This document shows positions 1-4,977 of a DNA stretch of 5,637 nucleotides, piece by piece. The stretch spans positions 1-5,637 of the forward strand of contig CAIYCZ010000154.1 in assembly GCA_903924805.1 (NCBI GenBank), in the 5' to 3' direction. The DNA is from an uncultured delta proteobacterium. Its GTDB lineage: Bacteria > Desulfobacterota > WTBG01 > CAIYCZ01. The position numbers and the translations under genes were made by a program. The notes under the pieces were generated by a model. The model had not been told where the DNA came from and did not search any database. It was given only the letters and a program-made list of their open reading frames with translations. Within the stretch, counting starts at the first letter, position 1, and every line of letters starts with the position of its first letter.

Positions 1-1055
1 GATCCGTCTCCCCAGTTATTAAGGGGTTCAACCCACAGGCTTGGACGTGTCTCATGGCGGGCGCCGATGTCCTGGTAATTGGCAAAATCGCGGTCACGCA
101 GCATCAAGCCAAATCCAAGCGGGGCATTTGTCTGAAAGCTGCAATGCCTGATTCCCGGGCTCAGGGCAAGGGGCCGCCATAGCCATTCACCGGAGCGGTC
201 TGCGATGAGCAGGCCGTCTGAGTCATGCACTTCGGGGCGATAATCCTGCGGCTTCGGGTAGCTGTTTTCACCGTACCAGAACATGCTGGTAAGCGGGGCA
301 ATGCCGCACTGCTCAATTGACTTGCGCATAAAAATGGTGGCATGCACCACAGCCCTGGTGTTTCCACCTGTGGTGATGTCAAACTGATAGGCTCCGGTGC
401 AGGTGTCGCTTTCAAGCAGCGCATAAACAGTAAGCGTAAGGGCACCGGGGGCAGGGCGCACCACCCAGAATCTGGTGAACAGGGGGAATTCCTCTTCTTT
501 GGGATGCACGGTATTTAAAGCAAGTCCACGGGCGGACAGACCGTACCCGAGCCCTTCGGCAAGCGCCCGAAAATAGCTTGCTCCGAGGAAAACAAAAAAT
601 TCATTCTTTCCGGGAGCAGGGCCTAATGGGCCATGAATCCTGAATCCTGCAAACCCGTGGGGGATTTCAATTTCCTTGCCCTGTTTGTCATACACTCTGG
701 TAAAGAAATCTTTTGTATATTCAATCTCCTGTTCTTTGCCATTTACCACTTCAGAGATGGTTACGGTGCGGTTATAGAGCCAGCCGAGGGGAAAAAACTC
801 AAGTGAGAATGGTAAATTTTCTTTTTTCCAGTAAGCATTCTCGCTTCTGAAAAGGATATTATGAAATTCTTCATAATACCATTGCCGTGCAAACGTGATT
901 GTGCCTTTGCTGGGATCAAACGGCTTTTTTGCGAGTTCCTGTGCCAGTGTCTGCACAGAAGACAGGCTGAACGATTCTTGTGCATTGGCTGATGATGATA
1001 CATAAAAAATTATTGCGGTTGCTGCATAGACATACAGTACATATTTTATTCTCAT
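1..1055 (-). CDS. opgG: Periplasmic glucan biosynthesis protein OpgG (MdoG), 3' end missing
   Basis: OpgG is a periplasmic protein needed to make osmoregulated periplasmic glucans. It works with the inner-membrane glucosyltransferase OpgH, and its family includes enzymes acting on beta-1,2-glucan (GH186). Reading from the ATG at 1055 gives 351 codons to the window edge; the family is usually about 510 residues, so the last part of the N-terminal beta-sandwich and the C-terminal Ig-like domain lie outside. A Sec signal peptide is visible: basic start (MRIK), hydrophobic core, probable cleavage after A25 (A-N-A). Family blocks in order are FSLSSVQTLAQELA near 28, FLGASYFRAL and GLSARGLAL in the middle, APLTSMFWYGENS, then DYRPEVHDSDGLL with D278 and D280 as conserved acidic candidates, GEWLWRPL and RPSLWVEPLNNWGDG at the edge. 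A Sec rather than twin-arginine signal favours OpgG over OpgD. An AGGAG ribosome site lies at 1066-1070, 10 nt before the start. Whether opgH follows cannot be seen. Confidence 0.95.
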   Translation of the reverse strand, partial: MRIKYVLYVYAATAIIFYVSSSANAQESFSLSSVQTLAQELAKKPFDPSKGTITFARQWYYEEFHNILFRSENAYWKKENLPFSLEFFPLGWLYNRTVTISEVVNGKEQEIEYTKDFFTRVYDKQGKEIEIPHGFAGFRIHGPLGPAPGKNEFFVFLGASYFRALAEGLGYGLSARGLALNTVHPKEEEFPLFTRFWVVRPAPGALTLTVYALLESDTCTGAYQFDITTGGNTRAVVHATIFMRKSIEQCGIAPLTSMFWYGENSYPKPQDYRPEVHDSDGLLIADRSGEWLWRPLALSPGIRHCSFQTNAPLGFGLMLRDRDFANYQDIGARHETRPSLWVEPLNNWGDG

Positions 1056-1101
1056 AAAAGGCAGACTCCTCTCCACTGTTAAAAGGGTTTTATGCTGACG
1101 G

Positions 1102-1130
1102 AGTATAGGTTAAAGCGTATTTACTGTCAA
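1102..1130 (-). promoter_or_regulatory. Near-consensus sigma70 promoter for opgG
   Basis: Read on the minus strand, a perfect -35 TTGACA (1130-1125) is followed by exactly 17 bp and a -10 TATACT (1107-1102). Transcription would start near 1095, giving a leader of about 40 nt that carries the ribosome site at 1066-1074. The match is 11 of 12 consensus bases with optimal spacing, so it is a strong prediction from sequence alone. It faces away from the methyltransferase gene. Confidence 0.8.
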
Positions 1131-1208
1131 TATGCTAAAGTTTAATGAACGGCAGACTATAACGGAATGCAGATTTTCTTACCTGCTGTGTTCTCACTTG
1201 TTGTATAC

Positions 1209-1214
1209 TATAAT
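1209..1214 (+). promoter_or_regulatory. Possible -10 element for the methyltransferase gene
   Basis: A perfect TATAAT lies at 1209-1214, 34 bp before the ATG at 1249, and would place the transcript start near 1221. No convincing -35 lies 15-19 bp upstream and there is no TG extension, so this is only a candidate. Its position matters because it sits inside the N-terminal extension that a start at 1132 would require, which favours the shorter protein. Confidence 0.35.
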
Positions 1215-1248
1215 TAAAAACGCAAGAACTCTGACTATTCATTACCAT

Positions 1249-1977
1249 ATGTCCACACCACTTAATAAAAAAGCAACCACAGAAGAAATCCGCAAGCGGT
1301 TTGATGAAGAGGTGGAGCGGTTTTCAAACCTTGAGACCGGACAGCAGACAGCCGTTGATGCTGCTCTGATGATGGAATTAATAGTGAAAGCAGCGGCTGC
1401 CTGTAACCCCGCTGCCCGCGCTGTTTTAGATATTGGCTGCGGTGCCGGTAACAATACCCTCAAGCTTCTCCAGCATAAAAATGATATTGATTGTGACCTG
1501 GTTGATCTGAGCATGAAGATGCTGGAAAGAGCTTTTCAGAGGGTGTCTGCTGCAACATCGGGGGCAGTCCGCATGTTTCAGAGTGACATCCGTGAGGCGG
1601 ATCTGCCTCACGGGCATTATGATATAATTTTTGCTGCTGCTGTGCTGCATCATCTCAGAGACGATGACGACTGGCGTGGAACATTTCGCCGCATGTATGA
1701 ACTGACGGCTCCCGGCGGAACTGTCTGGATAACCGACCTGGTTTTTCACGAGAACAAAGAAGTTCATGCCCTTCTGTGGGAGAGGTACGGCAAGTATCTT
1801 GAATCAACAGGAGGGGAAGAGTACCGGGACAGGATATTTGATTTCATTGAGAAGCAGGACTCGCCCCGTCCGGTTACGTTCCAGCTTGACTTGCTTCGTG
1901 AGGCTGGTTTTGCTGAAGTAGATGTACTCCACAAGAATTCATGTTTTGCAGCATTCGGGGCACGGAAAAGTAAATAA
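1249..1977 (+). CDS. Class I SAM-dependent methyltransferase, substrate unknown
   Basis: This 242-residue protein has the Rossmann-fold methyltransferase signature. Motif I is VLDIGCGAGN at 59-68, which binds S-adenosylmethionine. The acidic residue for the ribose is probably D86 in VDLS. D113 lies in the adenine-side loop, YDIIFAAAVLHHL at 124-136 is motif IV, and PGGTVWITDLVF follows near 157-168. A helical N-terminus (EEIRKRFDEEVERFSNLETGQ) precedes the fold and a C-terminal LLREAGF segment closes it. Overall order and length resemble CmoA/UbiE-like methyltransferases, but I cannot assign a substrate. The frame stays open upstream to an ATG at 1132. I prefer 1249 because the 39 extra residues are Cys/Tyr/Leu-rich and unlike the family, the opgG promoter ends at 1130, and a TATAAT lies inside the extension. 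Neither start has a clear Shine-Dalgarno sequence. The gene is divergent from opgG and convergent with the next gene. Confidence 0.88.
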   Translation: MSTPLNKKATTEEIRKRFDEEVERFSNLETGQQTAVDAALMMELIVKAAAACNPAARAVLDIGCGAGNNTLKLLQHKNDIDCDLVDLSMKMLERAFQRVSAATSGAVRMFQSDIREADLPHGHYDIIFAAAVLHHLRDDDDWRGTFRRMYELTAPGGTVWITDLVFHENKEVHALLWERYGKYLESTGGEEYRDRIFDFIEKQDSPRPVTFQLDLLREAGFAEVDVLHKNSCFAAFGARKSK

Positions 1978-1980
1978 TCC

Positions 1981-2059
1981 CCAATCCGTATTATTTATTC
2001 CGCACTCCGCATTCCGAATTTCCCTAACCCCCTCATCCCGAATCCGAAACCCCATAACT
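1981..2059. repeat. Degenerate 7-bp repeat array filling the convergent spacer
   Basis: Almost the whole gap between the methyltransferase stop and the stop at 2061 consists of imperfect heptamers. In register from 1981 they read CCAATCC, GTATTAT, TTATTCC, GCACTCC, GCATTCC, GAATTTC. After a phase shift come CGAATCC (2039-2045) and GAAACCC (2046-2052). A loose consensus is GNATTCC. On the minus strand this puts a GG pair about every 7 nt directly after the stop of the 2061-3647 gene. The 7-bp period and many stops argue against coding. No ordinary hairpin-plus-T-run terminator was seen here. Confidence 0.7.
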
Positions 2060-2060
2060 C

Positions 2061-3647
2061 CTACTCCATTTCCCACACACAATCCTCAGTTGCATCTATC
2101 CAGTAGCCAAACCCGGGACTCATTACCTGCAGCGTGTTTGAATCAGGATCATTGGGGTCATAGGTCAGCAGCTCACCATTAACAAACGTCCATACCCTTC
2201 TGTATTTACCGCTGATTGAATTAAGGGATTCCTCTGCCGGTTTTGAAACAGTGGAATTATATCCCGCCAGATTCGAGCCCTTCTTTAAAACGATTGCAGA
2301 TGAAGGCGCTGTGCCCTGCACCAGCAGGATGCTGCCCTTTACCATATTAACCCAGTAGCCGGTACCAGCCTCCATGGATGCAAGAGTGCTTAGTTCCGGA
2401 TTATCCGGATAATAAATCAGCTCTTGTCCATCCTTGCTTGTCCATATCTGGGTGCATGAATTTTTTATCGGGGAAGTAACTTCTGCTATGGACGTATCCA
2501 CGGGCTGCAGCGGAAGGGAAATCAGATTCCACCCCGCACGCAGGGTGATGATAAATACCGATGTACTTTCAGATGTCGTTGTACTTGTGGGTTGCGCAGA
2601 GGTTGTCGTTATTGAAGGCAGGGAAGTGGTAGTTGAAGTCTCGGGTATGGCAGTAGTGGTTGTTACCAGTTCTGTGGTAGTGGTTGATTGCTGCGTTGAT
2701 GTGGTAGTCGTCAGCAATGGAACAGTGGTGGTTGTTTGAGATATTGACGTTGTGGTTGTCGAAGGTTTTACCGTTGTTGTTGACGTTTTTTTTGTTGAGG
2801 TGGTAGTTGTTACATGAATTGAGGTAGATGTCTGCTTTATAGATGTTGTTGTCGTCGAAACAGCAGTTTCAGAATACTCCCCGTTAAATGAAATGGTCCC
2901 TCCGGGGTTAAGGGTTTTTGTTTCGCCTGCAGGGGTTGCAAAGCCGGAAACATCTCCATAAGTAATGGTGTAAGAGCCTGATGGGGCTCCGACTCTGCGC
3001 CAGTTTTTACCTGAGCCGCGGTAGCTTACCGGGCCTGAAATGAGAAACGTCGCCCGTACTAAATTAGTTTTTACCTCTATAGTGCCTGTGCTGAGCTTGT
3101 AATCGCCGGTAAAGCTTATGGTTCCGCTGGAAGAAAGGGTCTTGGTTTCGCTTGCAGGGGTAACAAAACCGGGAACATCACCATAGGTAATGGTGTAAGA
3201 GCCTGATGGGGCTCCAACTCTGCGCCAGTTTTTGCCGGAGCCGCTGTAGCTCGCCGGCCCGGAAATGAGAAACGTTGCTCTGGCCAGATTTGTTTTGACC
3301 TCTATAGTTCCCGTATTGAGTTTATACTCGCCGGCAAAGCTTATGGTTCCGCCGGAAGAAAGGGTCCTGGTTTCGCTTGCAGGGGTAACAAAACCGGAGA
3401 CATCCCCATAGGTGATGGTATAGGTGCCGGCCGGGGCAAACATCCTGCGCCAGTTTTTACCTGAGCCGCTGTAGCTTACCGGGCCTGACATGAGGAACGT
3501 CGCCCTGGCCAGATTTGTTTTAACTTCTATAGTTCCAAAGGCTGAAGCAGCATGGGCATCAGTCCGTATAGCATCGCTACCGGTAAAGACAAACAGCCAT
3601 GCCAGGAACAGGAAAATAAATCCATTACTCAATCTATTCAAATTCAT
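2061..3647 (-). CDS. Secreted modular protein: three 75-aa repeats, Thr-rich linker, two C-terminal modules
   Basis: I do not recognise a named protein, and the role is unknown. From the ATG at 3647 it has 528 residues. Residues 1-33 form a Sec signal peptide (NRLSNG, hydrophobic run FIFLFLAWLFVF, possible cleavage after A33, AHA); there is no lipobox. Three tandem repeats of 75 residues cover 38-112, 113-187 and 188-262, each with GTIEVKTNL, ATFL.SGP.SY, GSGKNWRR, G.YTITYGDV.GF and GGTISF-like strands, suggesting small beta-sandwich modules broadly like PEGA domains. Residues 263-363 are a linker of roughly half Thr plus many Ser, probably extended and possibly glycosylated. Residues 365-528 hold two related modules, the first starting with GWNLISLPLQP and containing GTGYWVN, the second containing GFGYWID; both have an IW/VW, then Y-P or D-P, then STL/NTL pattern. 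No C-terminal anchor or sorting signal is visible, so export to the periplasm or surface is inferred. An adhesin or envelope-binding role is only a guess. Confidence 0.9.
   Translation of the reverse strand: MNLNRLSNGFIFLFLAWLFVFTGSDAIRTDAHAASAFGTIEVKTNLARATFLMSGPVSYSGSGKNWRRMFAPAGTYTITYGDVSGFVTPASETRTLSSGGTISFAGEYKLNTGTIEVKTNLARATFLISGPASYSGSGKNWRRVGAPSGSYTITYGDVPGFVTPASETKTLSSSGTISFTGDYKLSTGTIEVKTNLVRATFLISGPVSYRGSGKNWRRVGAPSGSYTITYGDVSGFATPAGETKTLNPGGTISFNGEYSETAVSTTTTSIKQTSTSIHVTTTTSTKKTSTTTVKPSTTTTSISQTTTTVPLLTTTTSTQQSTTTTELVTTTTAIPETSTTTSLPSITTTSAQPTSTTTSESTSVFIITLRAGWNLISLPLQPVDTSIAEVTSPIKNSCTQIWTSKDGQELIYYPDNPELSTLASMEAGTGYWVNMVKGSILLVQGTAPSSAIVLKKGSNLAGYNSTVSKPAEESLNSISGKYRRVWTFVNGELLTYDPNDPDSNTLQVMSPGFGYWIDATEDCVWEME
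2064..2555 (-). other. Region encoding the duplicated GWNLISLPL-type C-terminal modules
   Basis: Residues 365-451 and 452-528 of the modular protein align with each other. The first has GWNLISLPL, TQIWTSKDGQELIYYPDNPELSTLASMEAG-style order and GYWVNM; the second has GSNLAGYN, RRVWTFVNGELLTYDPNDP order and GFGYWIDA. Shared anchors are the Gly-x-Asn-Leu opening, a Trp followed by a Gly-Glu-Leu-type turn, a Tyr with Pro/Asp and a Gly-Tyr-Trp near the end. Modules opening GWNLISLP are common at the C-termini of exported proteins of anaerobic bacteria, from memory; their binding partner is not known to me. Confidence 0.65.
2559..2861 (-). other. Low-complexity Thr/Ser-rich linker-coding segment
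   Basis: This segment encodes residues 263-363 of the modular protein. By my count about 48 of the first 100 residues are Thr and 18 are Ser, arranged as TTTT or STTT clusters split by short pieces such as SIKQ, VPLL and ELV. Thr codons are mixed, so the run is kept at protein level and is not a simple trinucleotide expansion. Such linkers space domains and are often O-glycosylated; glycosylation here is inference. Confidence 0.85.
2862..3536 (-). repeat. Three tandem 225-bp coding repeats
   Basis: Three in-frame units at 3536-3312, 3311-3087 and 3086-2862 encode the 75-residue modules. Units 1 and 2 differ at about 12 of 75 residues, units 2 and 3 at about 15. Long DNA stretches are shared, for example around the segments encoding GSGKNWRR and YTITYGDV, so the array could change copy number by recombination or mislead short-read assembly. 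Confidence 0.9.
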
Positions 3648-3652
3648 TTTCA

Positions 3653-3659
3653 CTCCCCC
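3653..3659 (-). promoter_or_regulatory. Ribosome-binding site that decides the start of the modular protein
   Basis: Read on the minus strand, GGGGGAG ends at 3653. It lies 5 nt before the ATG at 3647, a good spacing, but it overlaps the alternative in-frame GTG at 3653-3651 and leaves that codon no spacer. The ATG at 3647 is therefore the better start, removing two residues from the longest reading. Confidence 0.7.
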
Positions 3660-3685
3660 TGATAACCAAAAAAGCCACTATTTTA

Positions 3686-3714
3686 TTTATACCAATTATC
3701 CCTTAATTCCACAA
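3686..3714 (-). promoter_or_regulatory. Promoter candidate for the modular secreted protein
   Basis: On the minus strand a -10 TATAAA (3691-3686) is preceded by TGG, matching an extended -10 (TGn). A weak -35 TTGTGG (3714-3709) lies 17 bp upstream. The start would be near 3679, about 30 nt before the ATG. The -35 falls within the heptamer array that follows the nitroreductase gene, so part of this promoter is made of repeat sequence. Confidence 0.5.
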
Positions 3715-3773
3715 TCCGAAATCCGCAATCCCCATTGCACATTCCCGCACCTCCACCCACTGCTCCCGAATCT
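3704..3773. repeat. Degenerate 7-bp repeat array after the nitroreductase gene
   Basis: Consecutive 7-mers from 3704 read TAATTCC, ACAATCC, GAAATCC, GCAATCC, CCATTGC, ACATTCC, CGCACCT, CCACCCA, CTGCTCC, CGAATCT, ending 3 bp before the stop codon of the nitroreductase gene. Most end in TCC. It matches the style and strand orientation of the array at 1981-2059: both directly follow the stop of a minus-strand gene and are G-rich in the sense of transcription. Confidence 0.7.
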
Positions 3774-3776
3774 CTG

Positions 3777-4547
3777 CTATGTGCGGTATTGTTTTTTTAT
3801 CTCCTCCTCTGCTTCAGCCATCTTCTTTTTATAAAACGCTAACTGCTTCTGAAAGTTTGATAACGGATGGGTGAGCTTGAACCCTATAAACATCTGCTGA
3901 AACCAGTCATCTAAAAATTGACTGTTTACCTCGTGATACTGCTTCTCCATGACAACGGCATTCCAGGGCTGACGGGGAGGGACTCCGGCCTTTCCCCCTT
4001 TCTCCTTCCCCACCACAAGGGTTGTCACAGGAATCACCAGGTCAGGAAGCCCCAGTTTTTCTTGAAGATAGGAAAAATCCAGAAGCCCGGTTTTGCCTGT
4101 TTCAGAGAGCATAATGCTTTTGAGCCCAAGTGCCTCTGCTGCGATTGTCATATTCATGGCTGCAAGGCCTGCATTGAACAGGGCAAAAGAGATGTTTAGG
4201 TAAGGGGTTTCCCGGAAGTCTGAAAAATGGTTTTTAAGCCGTGCACCATCAGCGCAAACAATAATTGCCCGCATGCCGTTGAACGGTATGGGCCGGTCAA
4301 AAACCTCGTGCCACTGGTTTCTGGTAAATGTGATAAAGCTCCAGGTCTGGAGATTTACGGCGCTGGGTGCGAAGCGGCCGGCCTCAAGGATCGCCTGAAA
4401 ATCATCCGCGCCAATCTCTTCATCAGTGAAAGACCGGCAACTGCGGCGGTTCAAGATGAGATTCATCGTTTCCTGAGAGCGCACCTTCTTACTCACGTGC
4501 GGCTTTCCGGTAACCAGAGAAAAAATGTTTTTAATTGTTCTGAACAT
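3777..4547 (-). CDS. Nitroreductase-family flavoprotein with C-terminal helical tail
   Basis: Members of this family bind FMN and use NAD(P)H to reduce nitro compounds, quinones, enones or other substrates; the substrate here cannot be told. Of 256 residues, RRSCRSFTDEEI at 34-45 is the typical flavin-phosphate start motif. EAGRFAPSAVNLQTWSF at 55-71 is the second flavin-contact block, FNAGLAAMNMTIAAEALGLKS at 124-144 is the dimer-interface helix, and GVPPRQPW at 188-195 ends the core. Residues 200-256 form an extra tail, helical by composition, ending in a Lys/Glu-rich stretch (YKKKMAEAEEEIKKQ) that may be a coiled coil. No signal peptide is seen, so it is probably cytoplasmic. The start at 4547 has only a distant AGGA (4564-4567). 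An in-frame ATG at 4466 (M28) has AGGA 4 nt upstream and sits just before the conserved core, so a 229-residue form is possible. It reads divergently from the mutase gene. Confidence 0.88.
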   Translation of the reverse strand: MFRTIKNIFSLVTGKPHVSKKVRSQETMNLILNRRSCRSFTDEEIGADDFQAILEAGRFAPSAVNLQTWSFITFTRNQWHEVFDRPIPFNGMRAIIVCADGARLKNHFSDFRETPYLNISFALFNAGLAAMNMTIAAEALGLKSIMLSETGKTGLLDFSYLQEKLGLPDLVIPVTTLVVGKEKGGKAGVPPRQPWNAVVMEKQYHEVNSQFLDDWFQQMFIGFKLTHPLSNFQKQLAFYKKKMAEAEEEIKKQYRT

Positions 4548-4575
4548 GTGCCCGACTGTCTATTCCTTTTACTGC

Positions 4576-4605
4576 TCAATACTATTTTTAATGAAATTTT
4601 GTCAA
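4576..4605 (-). promoter_or_regulatory. Promoter candidate for the nitroreductase gene
   Basis: A perfect -35 TTGACA (4605-4600 on the minus strand) is followed after 18 bp by a poor -10, TATTGA (4581-4576). The start would fall near 4569, about 20 nt before the ATG at 4547. The -35 is strong but the -10 matches only three bases, so confidence is limited. Confidence 0.4.
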
Positions 4606-4714
4606 TACGTTACTAAGCTATTTTAATACACGCAAAAATTCAAGCAGAAATATCATAAAAATATCCTCTGACTTTCACCTTATGACATGAGAGAATATAG
4701 TCTCTTTTCGATTC

Positions 4715-4729
4715 CACATATGGTATGTG
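4715..4729. promoter_or_regulatory. Short inverted repeat, possible operator
   Basis: CACATA and TATGTG form a perfect 6-bp inverted repeat around TGG, ending 15 bp before the -35 candidate of the mutase promoter. The size and place suit a dimeric regulator site, but repeats this short occur by chance in AT-rich DNA and no known regulator consensus is recognised. Confidence 0.3.
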
Positions 4730-4744
4730 TGCTAAAAAAGCCGT

Positions 4745-4774
4745 TTGACTTTTCATGCCTTTTATAGATATATA
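4745..4774 (+). promoter_or_regulatory. Promoter candidate for the mutase gene
   Basis: TTGACT (4745-4750) is followed after 18 bp by TATATA (4769-4774). Transcription from here would give a leader of about 195 nt that includes the A-rich heptamer array and the inverted repeat at 4884-4938. The long AT-rich stretch makes other -10 choices possible. Confidence 0.45.
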
Positions 4775-4784
4775 TTTGAACTTA

Positions 4785-4904
4785 AAATCCTAAATTCTAA
4801 TTTCTAAATCCTAAACAAACCCAAAACTCAAAAACCAATGGTTGTAATGACAAATGTCAAAACCCAAATTACAAATGAATGCTAAAGCTCAAATAACAAA
4901 TATA
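4785..4904. repeat. A-rich degenerate heptamer array upstream of the mutase gene
   Basis: Four adjacent 7-mers read AAATCCT (4785), AAATTCT (4792), AATTTCT (4799) and AAATCCT (4806), continuing as AAACAAA, CCCAAAA, CTCAAAA to 4833. After a non-repetitive break around 4836-4862 the period returns with CCCAAAT, TACAAAT, GAATGCT, AAAGCTC, AAATAAC, AAATATA (4863-4904). The period equals that of the two C-rich arrays but the sequence is A-rich. Confidence 0.65.
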
Positions 4905-4938
4905 AGATGTCTATTTTGGATTTTAGCATTTGAGCTTT
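4884..4938 (+). promoter_or_regulatory. Inverted repeat in the mutase leader, possible attenuator hairpin
   Basis: AAAGCTCAAAT (4884-4894) is the exact reverse complement of ATTTGAGCTTT (4928-4938), which runs into further T residues to 4940. That is an 11-bp stem with a 33-nt loop and a T-run, 37 bp before the ATG. An overlapping alternative pairs AATGCTAAA (4878-4886) with TTTAGCATT (4922-4930), so the two stems exclude each other. The stem is AT-rich and the loop long, so a working terminator is uncertain. Confidence 0.4.
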
Positions 4939-4977
4939 TTCAATTAGAATTTAAAGTTTATCTCAGAGGGAGGTTTT

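Larger units (their letters stand above)
4548..4977. other. 430-bp AT-rich intergenic region, no gene seen
   Basis: The gap between the divergent nitroreductase and mutase genes shows no ORF with coding character. From left to right it has a minus-strand promoter candidate (4576-4605), a small AGAGA/TCTCT inverted repeat (4690-4705), a 6-bp inverted repeat (4715-4729), a plus-strand promoter candidate (4745-4774), an A-rich heptamer array (4785-4904), a larger inverted repeat (4884-4938) and the mutase ribosome site GAGGGAGG (4966-4973). I see no tRNA and no riboswitch I can name. A cobalamin riboswitch would be plausible before a B12 enzyme, but I do not see its B12-box. Confidence 0.7.

Noticed and set aside
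161..445. 94-residue open frame on the minus strand
   Set aside because: It overlaps opgG on the same strand in another frame, and the opgG frame carries all family motifs across it.
1242..1767. Two minus-strand frames opposite the methyltransferase
   Set aside because: Both are shadows: the plus frame holds the complete SAM-binding motif series through the same bases.
1922..2182. 86-residue plus-strand frame crossing the convergent spacer
   Set aside because: It overlaps the ends of two well-supported genes, and its Pro/Ser/Thr-rich middle merely translates the 7-bp array.
2434..2739. Plus-strand frame coding a Val-rich protein
   Set aside because: It is the antisense shadow of the Thr-rich linker: Thr codons read backwards give GTN/GGT-type codons. 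No family motif is seen.
3651..3653. GTG start for the modular secreted protein
   Set aside because: The Shine-Dalgarno sequence overlaps this codon; the ATG two codons later has proper spacing.
3725..3738. GCAAT/ATTGC hairpin as a terminator
   Set aside because: The stem is only 5 bp with no T-run on either strand, and it arises from neighbouring heptamers.
4227..4616. 129-residue plus-strand frame
   Set aside because: It is antisense to the nitroreductase, whose flavin-binding motifs show the minus strand is coding, and it has no recognisable domain.
4690..4708. AGAGA/TCTCT repeat followed by TTT as a terminator
   Set aside because: It is a 5-bp AT-rich stem with a short T-run, and no gene ends upstream on that strand.
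4785..4904. CRISPR array
   Set aside because: The units are 7 bp and degenerate with no spacers between conserved repeats, and no cas gene is present.
4780..4977. Cobalamin riboswitch before the mutase gene
   Set aside because: I looked because the enzyme uses B12, but no B12-box-like conserved block is visible and the leader is mostly heptamer repeat. A covariance-model search would settle it.
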